Origin: CAVPDE01 sp964580575 | Lineage (GTDB): Bacteria > Desulfobacterota > DSM-4660 > Desulfatiglandales > HGW-15 | DNA: 22,126 nt | Direction of reading: 5' to 3' | Assembly: GCA_964580575.1 (NCBI GenBank) | Contig: CAZOLJ010000073.1 | Span: 1-22,126 of the forward strand | Shown here: positions 1-6,311 of the stretch, piece by piece | Numbering within the stretch: position 1 is the first letter of the stretch | Layout of the letters: every line of letters begins with the position of its first letter | The notes under the pieces: generated by a model | Database searches by the model: none | What the model was told of the DNA's origin: nothing | What the model saw: the letters and a program-made list of their open reading frames with translations, nothing else | Program-made: the position numbers and the translations under genes

Positions 1-2
1 AG

Positions 3-107
3 GTCATTTGGATCCACGGTTCCCTCCTTTCTGAGGCAAAAGAGGAATTGGAGTCCATCCAAGAAATCCTGAGGGGCGGCCCCACATCTCCCTCAACCCT
101 TAAATGA
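3..107 (+). CDS. C-terminal end of an unidentified protein (partial)
   Basis: The third forward frame is open from the window edge to a TGA at 105-107. It encodes about 34 residues that begin VIWIHGSLLSEAKEEL and end GGPTSPSTLK. The amphipathic, Glu/Lys/Leu-rich helix followed by a Gly/Pro/Ser tail looks like an ordinary protein C-terminus. It stops 24 bases before the next start codon in the same direction, which suggests an operon with the phosphatidyltransferase. I cannot identify the family from so short a piece, and the 5' part lies outside the window. Confidence 0.5.
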   Translation, partial: VIWIHGSLLSEAKEELESIQEILRGGPTSPSTLK

Positions 108-131
108 TCTGATGTACGGATTGCTGCCGAC

Positions 132-665
132 ATGACCATCCCCAATCTGATTACTGCGTTGCGCATCATCCTGGCTCCCGTGTTTGTCATCTATTTGATC
201 AACGACCGACTGAACGCCGCTCTGGTCGTTTTTCTCATCTGCATGATCAGTGACGGCATCGACGGCATGGTGGCCAGGCTGTTCAATCAAAAAAGCAGGC
301 TTGGAGCCTACCTTGACCCTCTGGCCGACAAGACCCTGCTGGTCACGGCCTTTGTCCTCCTCGCCGTGAGGGGGTACCTGCCCTCCTGGCTGACGGTTGC
401 GGCAATTGCCAGGGATGTGATGATCCTCCTGGGCGTCCTGGTCTTTCATCTGAACCGGCTGGAGATCAAAATACGACCGTCCGCGCTGAGCAAAATCAAC
501 ACCTGTTTCCAGTTTATCACTCTCTCCATGGTTCTCCTCAAAGGCTTTGTGCTTCTCCCTTCCACGATCTATGAGGCTCTTTACTACATCACTGCCGCAC
601 TCACGATGAGGGCCATGGGGGAAGGGACGGGAAACAGTGTGGGCCGCGGGGAACGGCGGGAGTGA
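132..665 (+). CDS. CDP-alcohol phosphatidyltransferase (PgsA-like)
   Basis: This is an integral membrane enzyme that transfers a phosphatidyl group from CDP-diacylglycerol to an alcohol, probably glycerol-3-phosphate, in phospholipid synthesis. The family signature D-x2-D-G-x2-A-R-x8-G-x3-D-x3-D is complete: DGIDGMVAR, then eight residues, then GAYLDPLAD, roughly residues 41-66. A conserved SK pair in PSALSK and several hydrophobic segments also fit. The length, 177 residues, is near the 180-200 usual for the family. The last 20 residues are odd: after YYITAALT the sequence becomes a hydrophilic Gly/Arg-rich tail instead of the usual end of the last membrane helix. The other frames do not restore it. 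There is no strong Shine-Dalgarno before the ATG. It could make phosphatidylglycerophosphate or another phospholipid; the sequence does not decide the acceptor. Confidence 0.85.
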   Translation: MTIPNLITALRIILAPVFVIYLINDRLNAALVVFLICMISDGIDGMVARLFNQKSRLGAYLDPLADKTLLVTAFVLLAVRGYLPSWLTVAAIARDVMILLGVLVFHLNRLEIKIRPSALSKINTCFQFITLSMVLLKGFVLLPSTIYEALYYITAALTMRAMGEGTGNSVGRGERRE

Positions 666-677
666 GCGAAATAGGGC

Positions 678-706
678 TTGACAGGGTTCGGCAAAGCTGG
701 TAACTG
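678..706 (+). promoter_or_regulatory. Candidate sigma70 promoter for tRNA-Val
   Basis: A perfect -35 hexamer TTGACA (678-683) is followed after 17 bases by TAACTG (701-706). The latter is a poor -10 match, keeping only the first two consensus bases. The position fits a start just upstream of the tRNA at 724. The strength of the -35 box and the location support it; the weak -10 keeps it uncertain. Confidence 0.4.
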
Positions 707-723
707 ATCATTTCCCGAACGAC

Positions 724-798
724 AGGCACGTAGCTCAGGGGGAGAGCACTACCCTGACACGGTAGGGGTCCGGGGTTCAAATCCCCGCGTGCCTACCA
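724..798 (+). tRNA. tRNA-Val (anticodon GAC)
   Basis: A full cloverleaf can be drawn. The acceptor stem AGGCACG pairs with CGTGCCT, T8-A9 follow, and the D stem is GCTC/GAGC. The anticodon stem CTACC/GGTAG encloses the loop CTGACAC with anticodon GAC. A five-base variable loop follows, then the T arm CGGGG-TTCAAAT-CCCCG, discriminator A and an encoded CCA (796-798). Anticodon GAC reads valine codons GUC and GUU. It is a single tRNA unit, followed almost at once by a strong terminator. Confidence 0.97.
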
Positions 799-803
799 CG
801 GAG

Positions 804-842
804 AAAAAAAAGAGGCTGGTAAAAACCAGCCTCTTTTCTTTT
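804..842. terminator. Bidirectional intrinsic terminator
   Basis: A perfect stem AAGAGGCTGGT/ACCAGCCTCTT (810-820 with 825-835) has a four-A loop. It is followed by TTCTTTT on the plus strand and preceded by a run of A on the same strand. The structure is therefore a rho-independent terminator in both directions. It ends the tRNA-Val transcript and the convergent lipoprotein transcript. Confidence 0.93.
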
Positions 843-901
843 CAAGGCCTTGAATGTTTTTTCACGATTGCTTCAGCCGAACACTAGGGTCCGGCCAACC
901 A

Positions 902-1117
902 TCACTTTTTGCACTCTTTGATGGTTTCACCCCACCAGCCCTGGCTCTGGGTGGCTTTGGTAAACTCTGGACCGCAATCCTGGTAACCACTCCAGCTGAA
1001 CCTCAGATGGTCGGAATTCCTGTACATGGTGTCATGTTTCCAGAACTCCGACTGATCTGCTCCAGCGCAGCCCGCTAGGAACGCAACCAACACAACGAGT
1101 AAAGCCAACTTCTTCAT
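902..1117 (-). CDS. Small secreted lipoprotein
   Basis: The 71-residue product starts MKKLALLVVLVAFLAGCAG: two lysines, a hydrophobic stretch and a lipobox LAGC with the lipidated cysteine at residue 17. The mature part is about 55 residues, rich in Trp, Tyr, His and Asp, with one Cys at residue 48 and another near the C-terminus, which could form a disulfide. The ATG is preceded by a strong Shine-Dalgarno, AGGAAGGAGG, about 9 bases upstream. It converges on the tRNA-Val terminator and has no partner gene on its strand. The function is unknown. Residue +2 after the Cys is Ala-Gly, not Asp, so outer membrane sorting is more likely than inner membrane retention by the E. coli rule. Confidence 0.8.
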   Translation of the reverse strand: MKKLALLVVLVAFLAGCAGADQSEFWKHDTMYRNSDHLRFSWSGYQDCGPEFTKATQSQGWWGETIKECKK

Positions 1118-1776
1118 GACTCAAATCCTCCTTCCTAAAATTAACATTCTAAACTGCAATCCAAAAGATTAACCGTTATTGGATATGAAACTGTCCCACC
1201 CCATGAGACCTTGTTTCCAGTCAACTGAAATAGTGTCGAGGAAAAACGAAGGATTTCAATATCGATAACATCACATTTATAACCATTCAAAAACTGCATT
1301 TCAACAAAAAAAAGAAAAAATTTTTTGTTTCCCTTTTGAGCCACGCTGAAGAACCCTGCAATAGAGCGCAGTTCTCTTGGCTTTATTGGGTGCCAGGCGA
1401 AGATCTTTGTACTCTGGAGCAAAGACTCCAATGATCTCCTACGGCGCCGCTCTCGAAGTGTTGACGCCGAATCGCCGGAGCCTGATTCGCGAGTTTCTCT
1501 GCTGGGGTGAATGGGCGCGCAGCAGTGGGTGGCACAGAATTTTGTTGACATCATGGTCGAAATACATAATAAAATTCGAAACATTAAAAGTGTGAAGTCC
1601 GACAAGGAAGCCGTTGGTCCTTTATCGAGAAAGAGTAGGCAGAGGGATTGCTTTTCATCGTGGGTGTCTCAGGGATATTAAAAATCATTTGTCTTTCCAA
1701 AATTTAGGCAAGATGGAATGAGGCATCTGGGTAATGTGTTACTTTGGATGCCTTATTTACTTTGAACGTGCGGGAT
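1118..1776. other. Long intergenic region upstream of thrS
   Basis: I see no convincing gene in these 659 bases; the open frames lack ribosome binding sites and show low-complexity translations. The first half is A+T-rich and includes an A-run/T-run tract around 1302-1340. The middle (about 1440-1530) is G+C-rich with two small inverted repeats: CGAATC (1468-1473) with GATTCG (1484-1489), and CTGCTG (1499-1504) with CAGCAG (1520-1525). A promoter candidate follows at 1545. The region may hold the lipoprotein promoter on one strand and a thrS leader on the other. Confidence 0.6.
1545..1573 (+). promoter_or_regulatory. Candidate sigma70 promoter of the thrS operon
   Basis: TTGACA (1545-1550) is followed after 17 bases by AATAAA (1568-1573), which keeps four of six -10 consensus bases. 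The A+T-rich surroundings fit. A transcript from here would have a leader of about 195 bases before the thrS ATG at 1777. Confidence 0.45.
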
Positions 1777-3690
1777 ATGAAAAATTTCAGTGTCAATTTG
1801 AAGGGACAGCCGGCCAAGGAGATCAAAGCCGAGGAGCTTAAGAGCCTTGAGGCGTTGAGGCTTCTGGAGGCAAAAGGCCTGGACAGAGTTGTGGCGGTCA
1901 AGGTGAACGGCGAGAAAAGGGATCTCTTTTCACCTCTGGAGGAAAAGGCGGAACTCGAGCCCATTGACGTGGATTCCCCAGAGGGACTGGAACTATTGCG
2001 GCACAGCACTTCTCACGTGATGGCCATGGCGGTGAAAGATCTTTTTCCCGGTGTCAAGGTGACCATCGGCCCGGCCATCGAAAACGGCTTCTACTATGAT
2101 TTCGACTATGAACGGCCCTTTCGAGATGAAGATCTGGCCAGAATCCAGGAGAGAATGGCTGAAATCGTGAAGGCCGATTTTCCCTTTGAGCGAAAGGAGC
2201 TGAGCGCTCAAGAGGCCCTAGATTTTTTCAGCAAGCAGGGCGAGGCCTACAAGGTCGAACTCATCCGCGATCTCGGCGTGGACAAAGTGTCGCTTTACAC
2301 AAACGGCACATTTACAGATCTCTGCCGAGGGCCTCACCTTCCCTCCACAGGTAAAATCAAGGCCTTTCATCTCATGAAAGTCGCGGGAGCCTACTGGCGC
2401 GGGGATGAAAAAAGGCCGATGTTGAGCCGCATCTATGGAGTGGCTTTTGCCGACAAGAAAGCGCTCAAGGATTATCTCACAAAGCTGGAAGAGGCGAAGA
2501 AAAGGGACCACGTGCGTCTCGGAAGTCAGCTCGGACTGTTCAGCACTCATGAAGAGATCGGTGCCGGAATGATCGTGTGGCATCCGAAGGGAGGGATGCT
2601 GCGTCACATTCTCGAGGACTTTGAAATCAGGGAGCACCTCAAGCGGGGCTATGAGCTGGTCAAGGGACCGGAGATCCTCAAAACGGATTTGTGGAAGAAG
2701 TCAGGCCACTTCGACAATTACCGCGAAAACATGTACTTCACGGAGATCGACGAGCAATCCTACGGCATCAAGCCGATGAATTGTCTCTCTCACATGCTGA
2801 TTTACAACTCCACGATCCGGAGTTACAGGGATTTGCCCAAGAGGTATTTTGAACTGGGATTGGTCCACCGTCATGAAAGATCCGGAGTGCTTCACGGACT
2901 GCTGCGCGTGAGGGAATTCACCCAGGATGATGCCCACATCCTGTGCACGCCAGAGCAGCTGGATAGCGAAATCAAAGGGGTCCTGGATTTCGTCAGGGAC
3001 ATGATGGCTATTTTTAAGTTCAACTATGACCTGGAAGTCAGCACCAGGCCTGAGAAATCTATCGGCTCGGACGAAGACTGGGATCGGGCGACCCGGGCAC
3101 TCATCAGCGCGATGGAAGACACGGGAATGCCCTATCAGATCAACGAGGGGGACGGCGCCTTTTACGGACCCAAGATCGATGTCAAGCTGAGGGATGCCCT
3201 GGACAGAAAATGGCAGTGTGCTACGATTCAGTGTGATTTCACCCTGCCAGAGCGGTTCAATCTCTTTTTTGTGGACAAGGACGGGCAGAGACGCCGGCCG
3301 GCCATGATTCACAGAGTCATCCTGGGAGCTCTGGAGCGATTCATTGGAGTCCTCATCGAGCATTATGCCGGCGCGTTTCCGGTGTGGCTGGCGCCGGTGC
3401 AGGCCAGCATCCTCACCGTCACAGACAGGAACATCGCCCACGGAGAGAAGGTCCTGTCTTTGCTCAAAGAGGCCGGAATCCGGGCGGAAGGGGATTTCCG
3501 CAATGAGAAGTTGAGTCTGAAGATCAGAGAGGCCCAGCTCCAGAAAATCCCGTACATGCTGATTGTCGGCGACCGGGAATCGGAGATGGAGGGCATCACG
3601 CCGAGGTTGCGAAGCGGAGAAAATCTGCCCCCCATGAAACCGATGGAGCTGATTGAAAGAATCAACGAGGATTGCAAACAAAGGAGGTAG
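1777..3690 (+). CDS. thrS: Threonyl-tRNA synthetase
   Basis: This cytoplasmic enzyme charges tRNA-Thr with threonine. The 637-residue length is close to the 642 of E. coli. Order of domains: TGS-like N-terminus (about 1-60), editing domain with HSTSH (76-80) and the pair C183/H187 in DLCRGPH, class II catalytic core (about 240-530), and anticodon-binding domain at the end. The three zinc/threonine ligands are visible as C336 in MNCLSH, H387 in QDDAH and H512 in MIHR. The editing site seems intact, so Ser-tRNA-Thr should be hydrolysed. The ATG at 1777 is chosen because MKNFSVNLKG begins the first TGS strand; an in-frame TTG at 1744 and a GTG at 1768 are also possible, and none has a good Shine-Dalgarno. 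It is the first gene of the translation operon. Confidence 0.96.
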   Translation: MKNFSVNLKGQPAKEIKAEELKSLEALRLLEAKGLDRVVAVKVNGEKRDLFSPLEEKAELEPIDVDSPEGLELLRHSTSHVMAMAVKDLFPGVKVTIGPAIENGFYYDFDYERPFRDEDLARIQERMAEIVKADFPFERKELSAQEALDFFSKQGEAYKVELIRDLGVDKVSLYTNGTFTDLCRGPHLPSTGKIKAFHLMKVAGAYWRGDEKRPMLSRIYGVAFADKKALKDYLTKLEEAKKRDHVRLGSQLGLFSTHEEIGAGMIVWHPKGGMLRHILEDFEIREHLKRGYELVKGPEILKTDLWKKSGHFDNYRENMYFTEIDEQSYGIKPMNCLSHMLIYNSTIRSYRDLPKRYFELGLVHRHERSGVLHGLLRVREFTQDDAHILCTPEQLDSEIKGVLDFVRDMMAIFKFNYDLEVSTRPEKSIGSDEDWDRATRALISAMEDTGMPYQINEGDGAFYGPKIDVKLRDALDRKWQCATIQCDFTLPERFNLFFVDKDGQRRRPAMIHRVILGALERFIGVLIEHYAGAFPVWLAPVQASILTVTDRNIAHGEKVLSLLKEAGIRAEGDFRNEKLSLKIREAQLQKIPYMLIVGDRESEMEGITPRLRSGENLPPMKPMELIERINEDCKQRR

Positions 3691-3697
3691 GGTTATA
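3681..3697 (+). promoter_or_regulatory. infC ribosome binding site with AUA start codon
   Basis: AAGGAGG (3681-3687) sits directly before the thrS stop codon TAG. Seven bases after it comes ATA (3695-3697), in frame with the IF3 sequence. No ATG or GTG occurs near the expected N-terminus, and the only upstream in-frame start, TTG at 3653, has no Shine-Dalgarno. IF3 genes commonly use AUU, AUC or AUA; because IF3 rejects non-canonical starts, this gives autoregulation. Confidence 0.8.
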
Positions 3698-4210
3698 GTT
3701 AAGAAAACCGATGACGTCAATGTCAATGAGAGGATCCATGCCAGGGCCGTCCGCCTGATCGGTTCCGATGGACAGCAACTGGGCATTCTGCCGACCCAGG
3801 AGGCTATGGACAAGGCGATTCAAGAAGGATTGGATCTTGTGGAGGTTGCCCCCAATTCCGACCCCCCTGTCTGCAAGATTATGGACTATGGGAAGTACAA
3901 GTACCAGACGAGCAAAAAGCTTCAGGAGGGAAAGAAGAAGAGCAAGACGCTCCAGTTGAAAGAGGTCCGGGTTAGGCCGCATACGGATGAGCACGATCTT
4001 GATTTCAAGATCAGGAACATCAAGAAGTTCCTTGAGAAAAAGGACAAGGTGAAGGTGACGGTGCTCTTCAAAGGGCGGGAAATGGCTTACATGGACGCCG
4101 GCGTGGCGCTTCTGGGGCGGATCGCTCAGGATGTGACCGAGCAGGGCACTGTGGAGCAGTCGCCGACTAAAGAGGGGTGGCGTCTCACGATGGTCCTGAT
4201 CCCGAAGTAG
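3695..4210 (+). CDS. infC: Translation initiation factor IF-3
   Basis: IF3 binds the 30S subunit, blocks premature 50S joining and checks start codon and initiator tRNA. From the AUA start the product is 171 residues, against 180 in E. coli. The N-terminal domain contains NVNERIHARAVRLIG and the family motif DLVEVAPNSDPPVCKIMDYG. A Lys-rich linker follows, then the C-terminal domain with KEVRVRPHTDEHDLDFKI and the motif KVTVLFKGREMAY. It starts four bases after the thrS stop with a strong Shine-Dalgarno, so it is co-transcribed and probably coupled. The AUA start implies negative feedback by IF3 itself. Confidence 0.95.
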   Translation: MVKKTDDVNVNERIHARAVRLIGSDGQQLGILPTQEAMDKAIQEGLDLVEVAPNSDPPVCKIMDYGKYKYQTSKKLQEGKKKSKTLQLKEVRVRPHTDEHDLDFKIRNIKKFLEKKDKVKVTVLFKGREMAYMDAGVALLGRIAQDVTEQGTVEQSPTKEGWRLTMVLIPK

Positions 4211-4445
4211 TCCATGGGCCGAATCCTCTGTTAACCGCCTTTGCGATCGAGCGGTGAACCGAGAGTGCCGTCAGAAGACCACTCGATTTTCCCCTACTGA
4301 AATGTGATTTTTGAACCCCGGCTTTCCTCGCAAAGCCGGGGAGGAATACAAGCGTATCTCATCGGTTGCGATTCAGAAGCACCGATTGGAAAAGGATCTA
4401 ATGCGTTCAAGCTAGTACCGTGAAGGCTTCACAGGGAGGTAAGAC
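4211..4445 (+). promoter_or_regulatory. Structured leader between infC and rpmI (candidate L20 operator)
   Basis: This 235-base spacer holds several inverted repeats. The strongest is CCCCGGCTTT (4316-4325) with AAAGCCGGGG (4332-4341), ten perfect pairs with a six-base loop and no T-run after it, so it is not a classic terminator. Others are ACCGC/GCGGT (4234-4238, 4251-4255), ATCGGT/ACCGAT (4361-4366, 4381-4386) and GTGAA/TTCAC (4420-4424, 4428-4432). The last lies just before the rpmI Shine-Dalgarno GGGAGG. In E. coli and Bacillus, L20 binds a leader near here to repress rpmI-rplT, so a similar role is likely but not shown. Confidence 0.5.
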
Positions 4446-4643
4446 ATGCCAAAAATCAAGACCAAGCGCGGCGCCGCAAAGCGCTTCAAAAAAACAGGGT
4501 CAGGAAAAATCATCAGGAGCAAAGCCTTCGGCAACCACATTCTGACCAAGAAAACCACCAAGAGAAAAAGAAGCATCAGGAAATCAGGGGTGCTCAGTTC
4601 GGCAAACGTGAAGAGCATCACCAGACTCATTCCCTATCTGTAG
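4446..4643 (+). CDS. rpmI: 50S ribosomal protein L35
   Basis: This 65-residue basic protein of the large ribosomal subunit starts with the family N-terminus MPKIKTKRGAAKRFKKTGSG. It continues with the Lys/Arg-rich stretch HILTKKTTKRKR and ends ITRLIPYL. The length is exactly usual for L35. A Shine-Dalgarno GGGAGG lies about 7 bases before the ATG. It follows infC and precedes rplT, the conserved order in most bacteria. Translation may be controlled through hairpins in the preceding leader. Confidence 0.97.
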   Translation: MPKIKTKRGAAKRFKKTGSGKIIRSKAFGNHILTKKTTKRKRSIRKSGVLSSANVKSITRLIPYL

Positions 4644-4728
4644 AGGGTTTGAAGAGATGAAGGAGGATCTCCGGCCAGGGGACTCCTGAGCGGGAAAGCA
4701 ATTTTTTTCGTGAAAGTGAGGTTGAATC

Positions 4729-5073
4729 ATGCCTAGGGTAAAAAGAGGGGTCAATGCCAGGCACCGGCGAAACAAGGTTCTGAAAGCGGCCAAAGGTTTC
4801 CGCGGGGGGCACAGCAAGCTCTTTAAGACGGCTTTCATCACCCTGAACCGGGCAAAGGCCTTTGCCTACAGGGATCGAAAGCTGAGGAAGAGAGATTTTC
4901 GGAAACTTTGGATCGTGCGCATCAATGCGGCGGCCCGGGAGCACGGGCTCTCCTACAGCGCCTTCATGGGAGGCCTGCAGAAGGCGGGCATTGACCTGGA
5001 CAGAAAAATCCTTGCGGAAATGGCGGTGCATGACCCGGCGGGTTTTGCGCGCGTGGCCAACACGGTGAAGTGA
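4729..5073 (+). CDS. rplT: 50S ribosomal protein L20
   Basis: This 114-residue protein binds 23S rRNA early in 50S assembly and, in studied bacteria, represses its own operon. The N-terminus MPRVKRGVNARHRRNKVLK and the motif AKGFRGGHSKLFKTA are typical. The central basic helix with RDRKLRKRDFRKLWIVRINA and the segment GLSYSAFMGGL also match the family. Length is near the usual 117-118. GTGAGG lies about 9 bases upstream of the ATG. It is 85 bases downstream of rpmI. Confidence 0.97.
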   Translation: MPRVKRGVNARHRRNKVLKAAKGFRGGHSKLFKTAFITLNRAKAFAYRDRKLRKRDFRKLWIVRINAAAREHGLSYSAFMGGLQKAGIDLDRKILAEMAVHDPAGFARVANTVK

Positions 5074-5116
5074 GGGTTTCCAAAACGAAGGCGTCGGCCA
5101 TGGAACGAGGGAATCC

Positions 5117-5149
5117 ATGGACTTCGAGGCTCTGTTGAATGGAAGGTGA
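5117..5149 (+). CDS. Possible ten-residue leader ORF before pheS
   Basis: ATG (5117) opens a ten-codon frame encoding MDFEALLNGR and closing with TGA at 5147-5149. GAGGG stands five bases before the ATG. It lies 12 bases upstream of the pheS start, where E. coli has the pheM leader peptide. It has only one Phe codon and no clear attenuator hairpin, so a Phe-sensing role is doubtful. It may be chance, or it may help load ribosomes for pheS. Confidence 0.2.
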   Translation: MDFEALLNGR

Positions 5150-5161
5150 GACCCTTTTCGA

Positions 5162-6169
5162 ATGAGAGATCAAGCTCTCGACATTGAGAAAAAGGCGCTC
5201 CTGGAGCTCGCGGAGGTCAGGGACCTTGCGGGGCTTGAGACGTTTCGGATCGCTTACCTTGGGAAAAAAGGGGCCCTCACATCCCTGATGAAGAGGCTGG
5301 GGGAACTCTCTCCTGCGGAAAGACCCGAAGCGGGGCAGCTTCTGAACAAGCTCAAGAGCGCTCTCACCGAGCGTTTTGAAGAGGCTCGGGAGAAAATCCT
5401 TTTGCGGAAGGAAGAGACGGTGTCCCGGCTGGATGTCACCCTGCCGGGACGCGCGCCTGCCATGGGCCATCTTCATCCGATCACCCAGGTGATGAAAGAG
5501 ATTTGCCAAATTTTCGGTAAAATGGGGTTCCGGGCGGTCAAAGGGCCCAACGTGGAGCTCGACTACTACAACTTCGAAGCCCTCAACATCCCGCGCGATC
5601 ATCCGGCCAGAGACATGCAGGACACCTTCTACGTTTCAGACAATGTGGTCCTGAGAACTCACACCTCACCCATGCAGGTGAGGACCATGGAAAAGCAGGC
5701 CCCTCCCGTGAGCGTCATTGCGCCGGGCAAAGTCTACCGGAGAGACTCCGACGTGACCCACACCCCCATGTTCCATCAGGTCGAAGGCCTGCTCGTGGAC
5801 AAAGGCGTGACCTTCGGGGATCTGAAAGGGACCCTCACGACCTTCGTGCACCAGATGTTCGGACGGGACACCTCCCTTCGTTTCCGGCCGAGCTTCTTCC
5901 CCTTCACTGAGCCGAGCGCGGAGGTGGACATCCGTTGCGTGATCTGCAGAGGCAAAGGATGCCGGACATGCAAGAACACTGGCTGGCTGGAGATCCTGGG
6001 TTCCGGCATGGTGGACCCAGAGGTCTACCGCTTTGTGAACTACGATCCGGAAATCTACTCGGGCTTTGCCTTCGGCATGGGAATCGAACGGGTGGCCATG
6101 CTCAAGTATGGAATCGACGATATTCAGCTTTTCTACAGGAACGACATGCGGTTCCTGAAGCAATTCTAA
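5162..6169 (+). CDS. pheS: Phenylalanyl-tRNA synthetase alpha subunit
   Basis: This is the catalytic alpha chain of the (alpha-beta)2 enzyme that attaches phenylalanine to tRNA-Phe. The 335-residue product has an N-terminal coiled-coil arm (about 1-90, containing YLGKKGALTSLMKRL). The class II core follows: HPITQVMKEICQIF, GPNVELDYYNFEALN, RTHTSPMQVR, motif 2 PGKVYRRDSDVTHTPMFHQ, PFTEPSAEVD and motif 3 GFAFGMGIERVAMLKYG. Four cysteines in CVICRGKGCRTC are present in many bacterial PheS. The ATG is fixed because an in-frame TGA lies 15 bases upstream; the Shine-Dalgarno is GGAAGG at a long spacing. It precedes pheT as expected. Confidence 0.97.
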   Translation: MRDQALDIEKKALLELAEVRDLAGLETFRIAYLGKKGALTSLMKRLGELSPAERPEAGQLLNKLKSALTERFEEAREKILLRKEETVSRLDVTLPGRAPAMGHLHPITQVMKEICQIFGKMGFRAVKGPNVELDYYNFEALNIPRDHPARDMQDTFYVSDNVVLRTHTSPMQVRTMEKQAPPVSVIAPGKVYRRDSDVTHTPMFHQVEGLLVDKGVTFGDLKGTLTTFVHQMFGRDTSLRFRPSFFPFTEPSAEVDIRCVICRGKGCRTCKNTGWLEILGSGMVDPEVYRFVNYDPEIYSGFAFGMGIERVAMLKYGIDDIQLFYRNDMRFLKQF

Positions 6170-6170
6170 A

Positions 6171-6273
6171 AGATGGAGCGCTGGTGGAGAAATGGAGTAA
6201 TGGTAAAGATGGCACCGGAGGAATGTTTATCCCTTCAAACCAACACTCCATTACTCCAATACTCCAACACTTC
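6171..6273. repeat. Octad-repeat inverted element A (pheS-pheT spacer)
   Basis: The right arm consists of four 8-nt units in a row: AACACTCC, ATTACTCC, AATACTCC and AACACTTC (6242-6273). The left arm carries the complementary pattern with the same period, GGTGGAGA, AATGGAGT, AATGGTAA (from 6183). The arms include a perfect 11-bp inverted repeat, TGGAGTAATGG (6193-6203) with CCATTACTCCA (6248-6258). This extends to 18 of 21 pairs over 6183-6203 and 6248-6268. No T-run follows, so it is not a simple terminator. It shares its architecture with three other spacers in this window. Confidence 0.75.
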
Positions 6274-6311
6274 ACTCTTCTCATGCGTTGCGAAGCGGAG
6301 CATCATCTCTC

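Noticed and set aside
1302..1340. A-run/T-run tract as a rho-independent terminator
   Set aside because: There is no G+C-rich stem; it is simply an A+T-rich inverted tract.
1530..1546. Sigma54-like -24/-12 site (TGGCAC followed by TTTTGTT)
   Set aside because: The -12 GC is missing and the spacing is off by one; the overlapping TTGACA fits a sigma70 promoter better.
1141..1605. Minus-strand open frame of 154 codons in the spacer upstream of thrS
   Set aside because: Low-complexity Ser/Arg and Lys/Phe runs, no ribosome binding site, no recognisable domain, and its 3' end lies in A+T-rich non-coding sequence.
1744..1776. Earlier TTG start for thrS
   Set aside because: It would add 11 residues before the natural TGS start and has no Shine-Dalgarno.
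2701..3813. Minus-strand open frame of 370 codons opposite thrS
   Set aside because: It is wholly antisense to well-conserved thrS and the start of infC; the translation has no family features and is a by-product of high G+C codon bias.
5117..5161. Phe attenuator controlling pheST
   Set aside because: Only one Phe codon in the short frame and no terminator/antiterminator pair before pheS.
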